Shown piece after piece: positions 1-7,707 of a DNA stretch of 18,549 bases. A model generated the notes under the pieces. It made no database searches, was not told the origin of the DNA, and saw nothing but the letters and a program-made list of their open reading frames with translations. Position 1 is the first letter of the stretch. Every line of letters begins with the position of its first letter. Source of the DNA: Candidatus Pelearchaeum sp. (GTDB taxonomy: Archaea > Thermoproteota > Nitrososphaeria_A > Caldarchaeales > Caldarchaeaceae). The stretch lies in the NCBI GenBank assembly GCA_015520425.1, contig WAQC01000060.1:1-18549 (forward strand), written 5' to 3'. Made by a program: the position numbers and the translations under genes.

Positions 1-1817
1 GCGCGAATTACGCGGCGCATTATCTTACCAGTCCGCGTCCTGGGAAGCTTATCAACTATATTCACATATCCTATCACGGCCACAGGGCCTATTTCCCTGC
101 GTATCAACTGCCTTATCTCGTCGGCTGTCTTCTCCTTATCTACCGCTAACCCTACTTTGGGGGTTGCTAGTATGGCTATCACATCTCCCTTCTGGGGGTC
201 TGGTACAGATACCACAGCAGCCTCCGCAACCGCTGGGTGCTGCATGACCACGTTCTCTATATCAGCAGGCCCGAGCCTGTGGCCAGCAACCTTAAGCACA
301 TCATCAACACGCCCAAGAATATACACATACCCGTCCTCATCCATGTATCCGTAGTCGCCTGTAAGGTATATGCCGTTAAACTTCTTCCAGTAGGTATCCA
401 CATAGCGCTGGGGGTCTCCCCACACGCTATACATGAATGCAGGCGGTACGGGGGGTAGTATAACCACGTTACCGCGGCTTCGCGCTGGGAGCTCCGAGCC
501 GTTCTCATCTAGGATTTTTATATGTATCCCTGGGTATGGGAGACCTACCGAGCCCTCGCGGTAGCAGATTCCCCCAACGAGGCCGAAGCCTCCTGGCGCT
601 GCTATGAAGCCGCTGTTCTCCGTCTGGCCCCATGTCTCAATTATGTGGCAGTCCTCTCTGCCGCGTGCCACGTTATCCTTGAGCCATCGCCAGGCTTCCA
701 TGCCTAGAATCTCGCCCGCGCTGACCAGTAGCTTGAGGGAGCTGAGAGAGTAGCGGCGCGGTATGTCATCACCGTACCGCATGAGCAGCCTAACACCAGT
801 GGGAGCAACCCACATGGAGGACACGCCGTAGGTGTCTATAATCTCCCACCAAATACCTGGGTGAGGATGGTCTGGAGCATCCTCATACCACAGTACAGTA
901 GCGCCGTTAAGCAAGGGTCCGTAAGTGCTGTAGCTGTGGCCGTTTATCCATCCTATATCTGGTGTGGAGAAGAAGACATCATTATCACCCCAGCCGAAGA
1001 GCCACTTATTATGAGCATAAGCCCACACGGTATATGCTCCATGCAGATGCACAACGCCCTTGGGCTTCCCAGTTGTTCCAGAGGTGTAGAGTATGAAGAG
1101 CGGCTCCTCGGCGTTTAGGTTTTCAGGCTCCACATGAGCGTTGGTTGGTGTATAGCCTATCAGCTCATGATACCACGAATCCCTGCCTCCCTGCATCTTG
1201 ACATCAGGGAGGCCAACGCGCCTACATACTATAACATGCTCCACGCTTCCAGCTCTCTTTAGAGCCTCGTCAACAATCTCCTTCAACCTGATTATCTTCC
1301 CCCTCCTATACATAGCGTCAACCGTTATGACAAACCTTGAGTTGGAGTCGTTAATCCTGTCTGCCAGGGCTTGGACTCCAAAGCCGCTGAAGACAACGCT
1401 ATGGACGGCGCCCAGCCGCGCTATGGCTAGTAGGGAGAACATGGCTTCTGGTATCATGGGCATGTAGATAGTTGCCCTATCGCCGCGCCTCATGCCCAGC
1501 TTCTTGAGAGCGTAGGCAAGTCTATTCACCTCGCGTAGCACGTCGCGGTATGTCAAGACCCGTGTTGAGCCGTCGCTGCCCACCCAGATTAGCGCAGCCT
1601 TATTCGCCTTGCCACCCCTTACATGCCTATCCAAGGCGTTGTGGGTTATGTTTATCCTCCCGCCAACATACCAGCGATAGAACGGTGGGTTAGAGTCGTC
1701 AAGCGTTATCTCCCAACGCGAGAACCACTCCAGCTCTCCCACAACACGGCTCCAAAAACCTATCGGGTCGCGTAGCGACTCCTCCCATACAGCCCTATGC
1801 CGCTCAACTAATCCCAT
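1..1817 (-). CDS. Acetyl-CoA synthetase family acyl-CoA ligase (AMP-forming), 3' end cut by window edge
   Basis: Activates a short carboxylic acid to acyl-CoA through an acyl-AMP intermediate in the cytoplasm. I translated it from ATG at 1817; the frame is open to base 1, giving about 605 residues. The family is about 640-660, so roughly 40 C-terminal residues lie outside the window. Visible motifs: the ATP-binding loop YTSGTTGKPKG (about residues 244-254), the WGQTE motif (396-400), TGDYGYMDEDGY followed by GRVDD and GHRLG, and PRTRTGKIMRR with the catalytic lysine at about 598, which is the lysine acetylated in bacterial Acs. The length and GHRLG/TGKIMRR motifs place it in the Acs subfamily rather than the medium-chain one. 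Odd point: acetyl-CoA synthetases have TWWQTE; here the second Trp, which closes the acyl pocket, is Gly397, so the substrate may be larger than acetate. It starts 45 nt after bioY but has its own TATA box. The family is certain; the substrate is not. Confidence 0.9.
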   Translation of the reverse strand, partial: MGLVERHRAVWEESLRDPIGFWSRVVGELEWFSRWEITLDDSNPPFYRWYVGGRINITHNALDRHVRGGKANKAALIWVGSDGSTRVLTYRDVLREVNRLAYALKKLGMRRGDRATIYMPMIPEAMFSLLAIARLGAVHSVVFSGFGVQALADRINDSNSRFVITVDAMYRRGKIIRLKEIVDEALKRAGSVEHVIVCRRVGLPDVKMQGGRDSWYHELIGYTPTNAHVEPENLNAEEPLFILYTSGTTGKPKGVVHLHGAYTVWAYAHNKWLFGWGDNDVFFSTPDIGWINGHSYSTYGPLLNGATVLWYEDAPDHPHPGIWWEIIDTYGVSSMWVAPTGVRLLMRYGDDIPRRYSLSSLKLLVSAGEILGMEAWRWLKDNVARGREDCHIIETWGQTENSGFIAAPGGFGLVGGICYREGSVGLPYPGIHIKILDENGSELPARSRGNVVILPPVPPAFMYSVWGDPQRYVDTYWKKFNGIYLTGDYGYMDEDGYVYILGRVDDVLKVAGHRLGPADIENVVMQHPAVAEAAVVSVPDPQKGDVIAILATPKVGLAVDKEKTADEIRQLIRREIGPVAVIGYVNIVDKLPRTRTGKIMRRVIR

Positions 1818-1840
1818 TCTAAGAGAGGCAACATACAGCG

Positions 1841-1850
1841 AGTATATAAG
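1841..1850 (-). promoter_or_regulatory. TATA box of the Acs-family gene
   Basis: On the minus strand CTTATATACT is centred about 28 bp before ATG 1817. That spacing predicts transcription starting at or very near the ATG, so a leaderless mRNA. It supports independent transcription of this gene despite the same-strand neighbour bioY upstream. Confidence 0.6.
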
Positions 1851-1862
1851 AAATAATCCACG

Positions 1863-2411
1863 CTAGTAGATTCTCCTAAAGACGCCGATTCTCCTAAGCC
1901 TGTGCGCAAGAGTTGCAGCCAGCATAGCTTTGACCAGGTCAAAGGGTATGAACGCTGCCGCGCCTATCTGAAATACATGCGCGAACGTTGTAGGTGTGTT
2001 GGCTATTATGTTAAGCCAGTAGTATAGCCATAGTAGTCCAAGAGCATAGATTACCGATAGCGCTGCTATTGATGCTAATACTAGGCGTGGAAACCCTGTA
2101 TGTGGTGTTGGTTTTGCTATGTATCCAGCTATGGCGGCTGCTGGTGGGAATGCGATAAGATAACCAGCGGTTGGCTTCAGCAATCCCGCGGAAAATCCTG
2201 CGAAGACAGGTATGCCAAGAGCCCCCAACGCTATATAGACGAGCATGGCTGAAAAACCTAGACGCGGCCCCAGGAGAAGGCCCGACAAGAGGACGAAGAA
2301 GACCTGTAGCGTGAATGGCACGGGTGCTAGTGGTATGGTAATCCAAGCGCCCACAGCCGTGAGCGCCGCGAAGAAGCCAGCTAAAACTACCGCAACGCTC
2401 CTAGAACGCAT
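1863..2411 (-). CDS. bioY: BioY family biotin transporter substrate-binding (S) subunit
   Basis: Integral membrane S component of an energy-coupling-factor (ECF) type biotin transporter. It is 182 residues long, normal for BioY, with about six hydrophobic helices. The N-terminal signature ITIPLAPVPFTLQVFF (about residues 24-39), the following GLLLGPRLG, the ALGALGIPVFAGFSAG block and KPTAGYLIAF are classic BioY features. It begins 3 nt after the stop of the CBS-domain gene, so the two are surely co-transcribed. No ECF ATPase or T component is present in this window, so BioY either acts alone or uses shared energising subunits encoded elsewhere. Biotin would serve acyl-CoA carboxylase, which may explain its proximity to two acyl-CoA ligases; that link is inference. 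The ATG start at 2411 is the only good one. Confidence 0.9.
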   Translation of the reverse strand: MRSRSVAVVLAGFFAALTAVGAWITIPLAPVPFTLQVFFVLLSGLLLGPRLGFSAMLVYIALGALGIPVFAGFSAGLLKPTAGYLIAFPPAAAIAGYIAKPTPHTGFPRLVLASIAALSVIYALGLLWLYYWLNIIANTPTTFAHVFQIGAAAFIPFDLVKAMLAATLAHRLRRIGVFRRIY

Positions 2412-2414
2412 GAT

Positions 2415-2801
2415 TCAAATATACAGCTGCACCCTCTCCACAATATCACGGATAGAGAGAACACCAATAACATGCTCATCGTTGTCCGTTACTGGTAAAT
2501 GTCTAAACCTATGTGTAGCCATTATGTTCTTAGCCTCGGCTATGCTTGTCATCTCCTTAACTGTTATCGGATTCTTGGTCATATAATCTCTAACAAGGGA
2601 TGTGCTCTCTACATCGTTCGCGAAAAGCCTTACAAAATCTCGCTCTGTTAGTATCCCTATGCATCTACCATCATCATCCAACACCAATACACACCCCACG
2701 TCGCTTGTTGTCATTTTGAGAGCAGCATCCTTGAGCGTCTCGTCCTCTCTAACCCATATTATCTTCCGCGTCATCACATCGCCGACGGTAAGCGGTGCCA
2801 T
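2415..2801 (-). CDS. Two-CBS-domain regulatory protein
   Basis: A free-standing pair of CBS domains, 128 residues. CBS1 spans about 6-60 (GDVMTRKIIWVREDETLKDA through GCVLVLDDDGRCIGILTERD) and CBS2 about 68-125 (MTKNPITVKEMTSIAEA through HLPVTDNDEHVIGVLSIRDI). Such modules form a Bateman dimer that binds adenosine nucleotides or related ligands; no catalytic domain is attached. Archaea carry many such stand-alone CBS proteins and the ligand cannot be read from sequence. It lies 19 nt after the HAD phosphatase gene and 3 nt before bioY, so it belongs to that transcription unit and might sense energy charge for the transporter or phosphatase (inference). A palindromic TATA-like element just upstream (2819-2832) could give it a separate leaderless promoter. 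Confidence 0.9.
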   Translation of the reverse strand: MAPLTVGDVMTRKIIWVREDETLKDAALKMTTSDVGCVLVLDDDGRCIGILTERDFVRLFANDVESTSLVRDYMTKNPITVKEMTSIAEAKNIMATHRFRHLPVTDNDEHVIGVLSIRDIVERVQLYI

Positions 2802-2818
2802 GAGTCTAGATTAAGAAG

Positions 2819-2832
2819 GGTTATGTATAACC
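2819..2832. promoter_or_regulatory. Palindromic TATA-like element before the CBS-bioY pair
   Basis: GGTTATGTATAACC has perfect 6-bp arms around a 2-nt centre. It overlaps the stop codon of the HAD gene. Its centre is about 25 bp from the CBS start ATG at 2801, the right distance for a leaderless archaeal promoter, and its symmetry would also suit a dimeric regulator. An A/T-rich 14-bp palindrome can arise by chance, so this is only a candidate. Confidence 0.4.
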
Positions 2833-3624
2833 TTTTTCTAACAAGCGGGGCAAGTCAGCCAAACTCTCAATCACATAGTCAGGCTTCTCCGACGATTTGC
2901 CGATATCAAACAGCCTTGCAGCTCCAGTCCTAACCAATATGCCGAGAGAACCAGCGAGCCTAGCGGAGCGTATGTCAGTATCTATCCTATCGCCTATGAA
3001 CGCTACTTCATGCGGCTTCAAGTCAAGGGCGGCAAATACTTGCTTATTCGTCTCCTCGGATGGCTTACCTACAGATATTGGCTTTATGCCTGTGGCTTTC
3101 TCAAGGGCTGCCGCGATAGCTCCAGCGCCTGGCTCAAACCCGCGCTCAGAGGGATACACGTTATCCAAGTTGGTACAAATGAAACGTGCCCCCGCGTTTA
3201 TAGCGTGAGCCGCTGAGGCGAGCTTTCTATAGGTTAGCTCTCTATCCAGCCCAACAACCACAAACTCCGCTCTCTTCCATTCATCATCACTAACCATCTT
3301 AAGACCCAGAGCCTCGGCCTCGTCGGTAAAGCCGCTCTCAGCTACAGGGAAGACAAAAGCGCCTTTCTTTAAATCGTTTATATAACGCGCCGCGATAACG
3401 CCAGAAGTCAGTATCTCGTTCTCATCAACGACAATACCCATGCCCCTAAGCTTTTCAGCATACCGCCTGCGCGTTAGTGTGGAGTTATTCGTGAGGAAGA
3501 GAATCTTATAACCCATCTCCCGCAGTTTGGATAAAGCAGCCCCAGCGCCCGCGATGGGCTTGTTACCAACATACACGCACCCATCCAGGTCTATCACCAG
3601 GCCCCTAACGTTAGATAGGCTCAT
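2821..3624 (-). CDS. HAD superfamily phosphatase, NagD/class IIA type
   Basis: A cytosolic haloacid-dehalogenase phosphatase of the NagD / p-nitrophenylphosphatase group (COG0647-like), 267 residues from ATG 3624. HAD motif I is DLDGCVYVG, with nucleophile Asp12 and acid/base Asp14. Motif II is TNNS at 45-48. The motif III lysine is in SVGKPSEE (Lys187), and motif IV is GDRIDTD at 211-217. The C2-type cap lies between motifs II and III. Relatives dephosphorylate small phosphoesters such as phosphoglycolate, glycerol phosphate, nucleotides or pNPP; the substrate here is unknown. One codon further upstream is TTG 3627, but a TATA-like TTAAAT centred about 27 bp before ATG 3624 makes ATG the better, leaderless start. 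It is the first gene of the likely HAD-CBS-bioY operon and divergent from the acyl-CoA synthetase at 3701. Confidence 0.88.
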   Translation of the reverse strand: MSLSNVRGLVIDLDGCVYVGNKPIAGAGAALSKLREMGYKILFLTNNSTLTRRRYAEKLRGMGIVVDENEILTSGVIAARYINDLKKGAFVFPVAESGFTDEAEALGLKMVSDDEWKRAEFVVVGLDRELTYRKLASAAHAINAGARFICTNLDNVYPSERGFEPGAGAIAAALEKATGIKPISVGKPSEETNKQVFAALDLKPHEVAFIGDRIDTDIRSARLAGSLGILVRTGAARLFDIGKSSEKPDYVIESLADLPRLLEKGYT

Positions 3625-3648
3625 CAAAGCCTGAAGCTATGCGGGGCA

Positions 3649-3654
3649 ATTTAA
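3649..3654 (-). promoter_or_regulatory. TATA-like element of the HAD-CBS-bioY operon
   Basis: On the minus strand GGTTAAATTG contains TTAAAT about 27 bp before ATG 3624, consistent with leaderless initiation. It sits back to back with the TATA element of the divergent acyl-CoA synthetase at 3668-3675, so the two promoters are about 20 bp apart in a 76-bp intergenic region. Confidence 0.5.
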
Positions 3655-3667
3655 CCATGATAGAATG

Positions 3668-3675
3668 TTAATAAG
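3668..3675 (+). promoter_or_regulatory. TATA box of the acyl-CoA synthetase
   Basis: TTAATAAG is centred about 30 bp before ATG 3701, predicting a transcript starting within a few bases of that ATG. This favours ATG 3701 over the upstream in-frame TTG at 3692. Confidence 0.5.
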
Positions 3676-3700
3676 CGTGCCTGGCTGACCGTTGCCAGGG

Positions 3701-5356
3701 ATGCATGAAATAGACATACGTCGCTATCATGCTGAAAATTATGAAGAGCTTTACCAGAGTTTTGAGTGGAGTATTCCTGAGCGATTTAATGTCGGGAGCG
3801 CAGTATGCTGTAGGAATGCTGAAAAACACGGCGATGCTATTGCTATCCACTACTATGATGGAGCGGGAAAGTATGATGAGATAAGCTTCGCGAGAATGCA
3901 TGAAAGCTCCAACAAGCTGGCAAACTATCTGAAGGAACTTGGAATAAAACGCGGCGATGTTGTAGGTGTATGCCTTCCCCAGAGACCTGAGCTAATCCAG
4001 TCATGGCTGGCAATATACAAACTAGGATGCGTAGCCCTCTCCATGACCCCGCTCTTCGGCACTGATGCGATAACCTACAGGCTAAAGCATAGTGAGGCAA
4101 AAGCCCTGATAATAGAGGCCGAAAGGGATGACGTGAGGAAAGCAGTACGAGACATCAATACGCTAAGGCATGTTATTCTGGTTGATGCGGGAGGAGGACT
4201 TGGTGAGAAGGAGAGGGAGATTGAGGAAGCAAGCGGCGCGTCAGGCTCTCTAGATGTAGCCGATACTGGATGCGATGAGCCCGCCCATCTATTCTATACA
4301 TCAGGAACTACAGGGCCGCCGAAAGGAGCGCTTCATGCCCATAGGTTCCTACTGGGCCATATACCTTGTTACCAGCTATACTTTGAGATAGCTCCTAGAG
4401 AGGGTGATGTCTTCTACACCCCCGCTGACGCTGGCTGGATAGGCGCTGTAGGCGACTTGATACTGCCCTCACTATACTTCGGATACCCCGTCGTGCTCCA
4501 CCGTAAAGTAGGTAGATTTGAGCCAGAAGAGTGTCTAAGATTAATGGAGAGGTTCAAGGTTACGTGCGCATTCATACCCCCGACAGCGCTTAGAATGATA
4601 CGCAAAACCTATCCAAGCCCGCTTGAAGAATTCAACCTAAAAATCAGAGCGATATGCAGCGCTGGCGAATCGGTGGGCCGCGAGCTCATACTATGGGGGC
4701 GTGAAAAACTAAACACGCCAATAAACGAGTTCTACGGCTGTACTGAGGTGAATCTAATAGTGGTTAACTGCACGACGCTCATGAAGACTAAGCCAGGGGC
4801 GCTTGGGAAGCCCTCGCTGGGGCATGTGGTTGATGTGATAGATGCAGCGGGAAATAGGCTGGGCGCTAACGAGACAGGCTACATAGCTGTCAAGGGACCA
4901 GACCCAGTAATGTACCTGGGCTACTATAAAGACCCCGACGCCACTGCGCGAAAATTCATAGCTGGCTGGTTCGTTCTCGGCGACCTCGGATACAAGGACG
5001 AGGATGGGTATTTCTGGTTTATATCACGCGCAGACGACCTGATAAAGACATCAGCATACCGCATAGGCCCCGACGAGGTTGAGAACGTGATAAACCAGCA
5101 TCCAGCGGTGCTTGAGTCAGGGGTGATAAGTAAAGAAGACCCCATGAGAGGAAGCATAATCAAAGCATTCATAGTGTTGAGAGACGGGGTAAAACCTGAG
5201 GAAAAACTGAAGGAGGAGATTAAAAACTTCGTCAAGAGTAGGCTCGCAGCATACGCATATCCCCGCGAGATAGAGTTCGTCAACCAACTACCAAGAACAA
5301 CAACAGGAAAACTCCAACGCTATATGCTGAGAAAACTTGAGAGAGAACGTGGGTAA
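3701..5356 (+). CDS. AMP-forming acyl-CoA synthetase (medium-chain / MACS-like)
   Basis: ANL-superfamily acid:CoA ligase, 551 residues from ATG 3701 (an in-frame TTG three codons earlier is less likely given the TATA spacing). Motifs: YTSGTTGPPKG at 199-209 (phosphate loop), DAGW in the TPADAGWIG block, YGCTE at 345-349, LGDLGYKDEDGY with the GD at 427-428, the hinge segment SRADDLIKTSAYRIGP, and PRTTTGK with catalytic Lys537. Length and the YGxTE form match the medium-chain acyl-CoA synthetase group rather than acetyl-CoA synthetase. Likely substrates are C4 or longer, aromatic or hydroxylated acids; archaeal enzymes of this shape include candidates for 4-hydroxybutyrate activation, but nothing here proves that. 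It is a separate unit between the divergent HAD operon and inositol phosphate synthase. The family call is firm, the substrate open. Confidence 0.9.
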   Translation: MHEIDIRRYHAENYEELYQSFEWSIPERFNVGSAVCCRNAEKHGDAIAIHYYDGAGKYDEISFARMHESSNKLANYLKELGIKRGDVVGVCLPQRPELIQSWLAIYKLGCVALSMTPLFGTDAITYRLKHSEAKALIIEAERDDVRKAVRDINTLRHVILVDAGGGLGEKEREIEEASGASGSLDVADTGCDEPAHLFYTSGTTGPPKGALHAHRFLLGHIPCYQLYFEIAPREGDVFYTPADAGWIGAVGDLILPSLYFGYPVVLHRKVGRFEPEECLRLMERFKVTCAFIPPTALRMIRKTYPSPLEEFNLKIRAICSAGESVGRELILWGREKLNTPINEFYGCTEVNLIVVNCTTLMKTKPGALGKPSLGHVVDVIDAAGNRLGANETGYIAVKGPDPVMYLGYYKDPDATARKFIAGWFVLGDLGYKDEDGYFWFISRADDLIKTSAYRIGPDEVENVINQHPAVLESGVISKEDPMRGSIIKAFIVLRDGVKPEEKLKEEIKNFVKSRLAAYAYPREIEFVNQLPRTTTGKLQRYMLRKLERERG

Positions 5357-5421
5357 AATAAAAACGTAAAAGAATAAAGAAAACCTCAATATTCACGCTC
5401 TAAAAATTAGAATAGCCCAAA

Positions 5422-5440
5422 CATTTTACAGGTTGTTTTT
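5422..5440 (+). terminator. T-rich stretch, probable terminator of the acyl-CoA synthetase
   Basis: The sequence CATTTTACAGGTTGTTTTT, about 65-85 nt after the stop at 5356, has two T runs, the usual archaeal intrinsic termination signal. It lies just before the promoter of the next gene. No strong hairpin precedes it. Confidence 0.4.
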
Positions 5441-5446
5441 CGTATG

Positions 5447-5460
5447 TATTAAAATATTTA
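5447..5460 (+). promoter_or_regulatory. TATA box of inositol-1-phosphate synthase
   Basis: TATTAAAATATTTA is centred about 33 bp before ATG 5487, so transcription should start within about 8 nt of the ATG. It lies in a 130-bp, strongly A/T-rich intergenic region that otherwise holds only the terminator of the preceding gene. Confidence 0.6.
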
Positions 5461-5486
5461 GCGTGGAATAAAATAACGATTCCCGT

Positions 5487-6566
5487 ATGTCAAAGATCAG
5501 GGTTGCTATAATAGGCGTTGGTAACTGTGCATCGGCGCTCGTCCAGGGGGTTTACTACTACCGAGACGCCGATGACGCTGACTTCGTCCCAGGTCTCATG
5601 CACGTAAGGCTTGGCCCTTACCATGTAAGCGATATAGAGTTCGTGGCCGCTTTTGATATTGACAAAAATAAAGTCGGAAAAGACTTGTCGCAGGCGATAT
5701 TTGCGCCGCCAAACTGTACGTTAAAGTTCAGCGACGTACCGAGGCTGGATGTTGAGGTTCTTCCAGGAAGGGTTCACGACGGCATAGGGAAATACCTGCA
5801 CGGCGTCATAGAAATCCATAACTCCAAAACGATAGATGTCGCGGATGTCCTGAGAAGCACTAAGGCTGATGTGGTGGTTAACTTCCTGCCAGTAGGTAGC
5901 GAGCTGGCTACCCGCTGGTATATGGAGCAGGCGCTGGAGGCTGGGACTGGCGTAGTCAATGGAATTCCAGTCTTCATAGCGCGTGAGCGCGAGTGGCAGG
6001 AGATGTTCGCCCAGAGGCGGGTCCCGCTAATAGGTGATGATGTCAAATCACAGGTCGGGGCAACAATACTGCATAGAGTGCTCACAAAGCTCTTCATAGA
6101 CAGGGGCGTGAAGATAGACAGGTCTTACCAGATAAACTTCGGTGGAAACACAGACTTCCTCAACATGCTGGAGCGCGAGCGGCTACACTCAAAGAAAATC
6201 TCCAAGACTCAGGCGGTTACTTCGCTGATACCCTACGACCTAGGTGCTGAGAACATACACATAGGGCCAAGCGACTATATTCCGTGGCTTAAGGATAGGA
6301 AGTGGGCGTACATCAGGATTGAGGGCTCCGCCTTCGGCGGCGCGCCGCTCACGGTTGAGGCCAAGCTTGAGGTGTGGGATAGCCCCAACTCGGCTGGCGT
6401 GGTGATAGACGCGGTACGGTGCGTAAAGATAGCGCGCGACAGGAATATAGGAGGCGTCCTGATAGGGCCATCAGCATACTTCATGAAGTCGCCTCCAATA
6501 CAATATCCAGATGAGATAGCTCGGAAGATGGTGGAGGACTTCATAAACGGGAAAACAACACAGTAA
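5487..6566 (+). CDS. ino1: myo-Inositol-1-phosphate synthase, archaeal type
   Basis: Converts glucose 6-phosphate to inositol 1-phosphate using enzyme-bound NAD; 359 residues, a typical prokaryotic length. The N-terminal Rossmann glycine motif is GVGNCASALVQG (about 11-22). The conserved GDDVKSQVGATILHR block and the NFGGNTDFLNM block carry the family's active-site Lys and Asn/Asp positions; a further lysine-containing stretch lies in HSKKISKTQAV, and FGGAPLTVEAKLEVWDSPNSAG is the usual C-terminal Rossmann return. In archaea the product feeds archaetidylinositol lipid headgroups and, in hyperthermophiles, the thermoprotectant di-myo-inositol phosphate. It is transcribed alone with a strong TATA box and converges on the DUF763 gene, with 5 bp between the two stop codons. 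No CDP-inositol synthase or DIP synthase gene is nearby. Confidence 0.93.
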   Translation: MSKIRVAIIGVGNCASALVQGVYYYRDADDADFVPGLMHVRLGPYHVSDIEFVAAFDIDKNKVGKDLSQAIFAPPNCTLKFSDVPRLDVEVLPGRVHDGIGKYLHGVIEIHNSKTIDVADVLRSTKADVVVNFLPVGSELATRWYMEQALEAGTGVVNGIPVFIAREREWQEMFAQRRVPLIGDDVKSQVGATILHRVLTKLFIDRGVKIDRSYQINFGGNTDFLNMLERERLHSKKISKTQAVTSLIPYDLGAENIHIGPSDYIPWLKDRKWAYIRIEGSAFGGAPLTVEAKLEVWDSPNSAGVVIDAVRCVKIARDRNIGGVLIGPSAYFMKSPPIQYPDEIARKMVEDFINGKTTQ

Positions 6567-6574
6567 AAATTTTA
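6565..6574. terminator. Shared A5T4 element between convergent genes
   Basis: AAAAATTTTA lies across the 5-bp gap and the two stop codons of inositol phosphate synthase (plus) and the DUF763 gene (minus). Read on the minus strand it provides a short T run, and on the plus strand four T. It may serve as a compact bidirectional terminator; the runs are short. Confidence 0.35.
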
Positions 6575-7672
6575 TCCAGCGACCCCCTCAAGCTCGCCAA
6601 AAGCGTCGCCTAGCCGAGCAAGAGCGCGGCGTTTCTCCGCCTCAACCAAGTCTGAAGCATTAATAGAATCAACGACCTGCTGGAGCCGCCAGAGTATCTC
6701 GGCCGAGCCATACCTATCAACGAGCTCCTCGGCGAGTATCGCGGGGTCTCTGAAACTTGGTGATGTCTCGTAGTAAACCATGCTCCCCAGAGCTAGTAGC
6801 TTCACAATCTCGCGGCCAACCCCATGAACCGCTAAGAGCTGCTCATAGTCGCGCGGGGGCGAGGAGTGGAGCCTCTGGAGGAGCTTCCAGTTTATAGAGC
6901 CACGCGGAGTTAGGAAGGTGACGTACTCAACACGGTTAGGGTCTTGGGTCAGCTTTGTCTGTTTATGCATTCTAAAGTATGTCTGGAGCCTACGTAGCTT
7001 GCTTGGCTCCCATTCAAGCAGCTCTACTGATGTTCTTCTTGCTTCAGCGCTATCGCGGGCGGTCATGTCAAGTACTATAGGCTTCTTCTCAACGGCCAGA
7101 ATACCGTTATGCGGCTCGTCCACGAAGCTCTTAACGTTTCCAGAGAACCAGTGGTAGCGTCGTGCGTTTGTTGAATAGGGCTCGCGGCTGAGCTGTATGA
7201 TTGTCCATATCCTAGACCTTGAGAGGAGCATCATGTGGAAGTATAGGTCGTAGCCATCCTGTAGCGCTACGCTGTCTATCTTAGCGACCATGCGGCTGCA
7301 GTAGAGTAGGTACTGTACCCACCTCTCACTAAGCCCGAAATACTCCGCTATGCTCTCTAGCTCTTTGGGCACGTCAAAGCGTGATAAGCTTTTACCGCCT
7401 AGTACTGCTACGCCTGACTGGGGGTTTAGCGTCTCCTTGAGTATAGCACCCATTATCAGCGTTGAGTCTCCCTCAAGCTCGTCAAGCCCGCTCGCTACTA
7501 GGAGGAAGTCTAGGAAGTAGGGTTCAGCCATACTCTCAACTAGGCTGTCAGGGCCGTATAGGCTCAGATAGCTTTGCAATATCTCCCCAACAACCCGTTT
7601 AGTAATTACATAATATCTCTCTCCAAATCTCTTATTGGTGAGCTTAAGTTCGCGGATGCCAGCCCTATACAT
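6572..7672 (-). CDS. DUF763 family protein (COG1415-like), divergent member
   Basis: 366 residues. I recognise the DUF763 layout: the start MYRAGIRELKL, GGKSLSRFDVPKEL (about 92-105), LQDGYDLYFHMMLLS (about 135-150), ARRYHW with the following VKSFVDEPHNGI (about 170-190), LDMTARDSAEARR (about 200-213) and, near the C-terminus, LLAVHGVGREIVKLLALGS, a helix-hairpin-helix type motif, followed by PSFRDPA. The HhH motif suggests contact with nucleic acid, but the biochemical role of the family is not established to my knowledge. Compared with the usual family pattern, the early WHSSG-type stretch and the QQGMN stretch look replaced (LEGDST and IQLSREP), so key residues may differ. ATG 7672 is preceded by TTTAAA at 7708-7713. 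It is transcribed separately from the rpoK operon upstream. Confidence 0.8.
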   Translation of the reverse strand: MYRAGIRELKLTNKRFGERYYVITKRVVGEILQSYLSLYGPDSLVESMAEPYFLDFLLVASGLDELEGDSTLIMGAILKETLNPQSGVAVLGGKSLSRFDVPKELESIAEYFGLSERWVQYLLYCSRMVAKIDSVALQDGYDLYFHMMLLSRSRIWTIIQLSREPYSTNARRYHWFSGNVKSFVDEPHNGILAVEKKPIVLDMTARDSAEARRTSVELLEWEPSKLRRLQTYFRMHKQTKLTQDPNRVEYVTFLTPRGSINWKLLQRLHSSPPRDYEQLLAVHGVGREIVKLLALGSMVYYETSPSFRDPAILAEELVDRYGSAEILWRLQQVVDSINASDLVEAEKRRALARLGDAFGELEGVAG

Positions 7673-7707
7673 GCCCCTAAGCAGCTCTCCGCATATCCGT
7701 CCAGGGA

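Noticed and set aside
157..1467. Several plus-strand open frames in the first 1.5 kb.
   Set aside because: They are antisense to the Acs-family gene, whose motifs are all readable on the minus strand.
5388..5473. Imperfect inverted similarity ATTCACGCTCTAAA / TTTAGCGTGGAAT around the inositol phosphate synthase promoter.
   Set aside because: Arms need gaps to pair, the spacing is long and the region is A/T-rich, so chance is likely.
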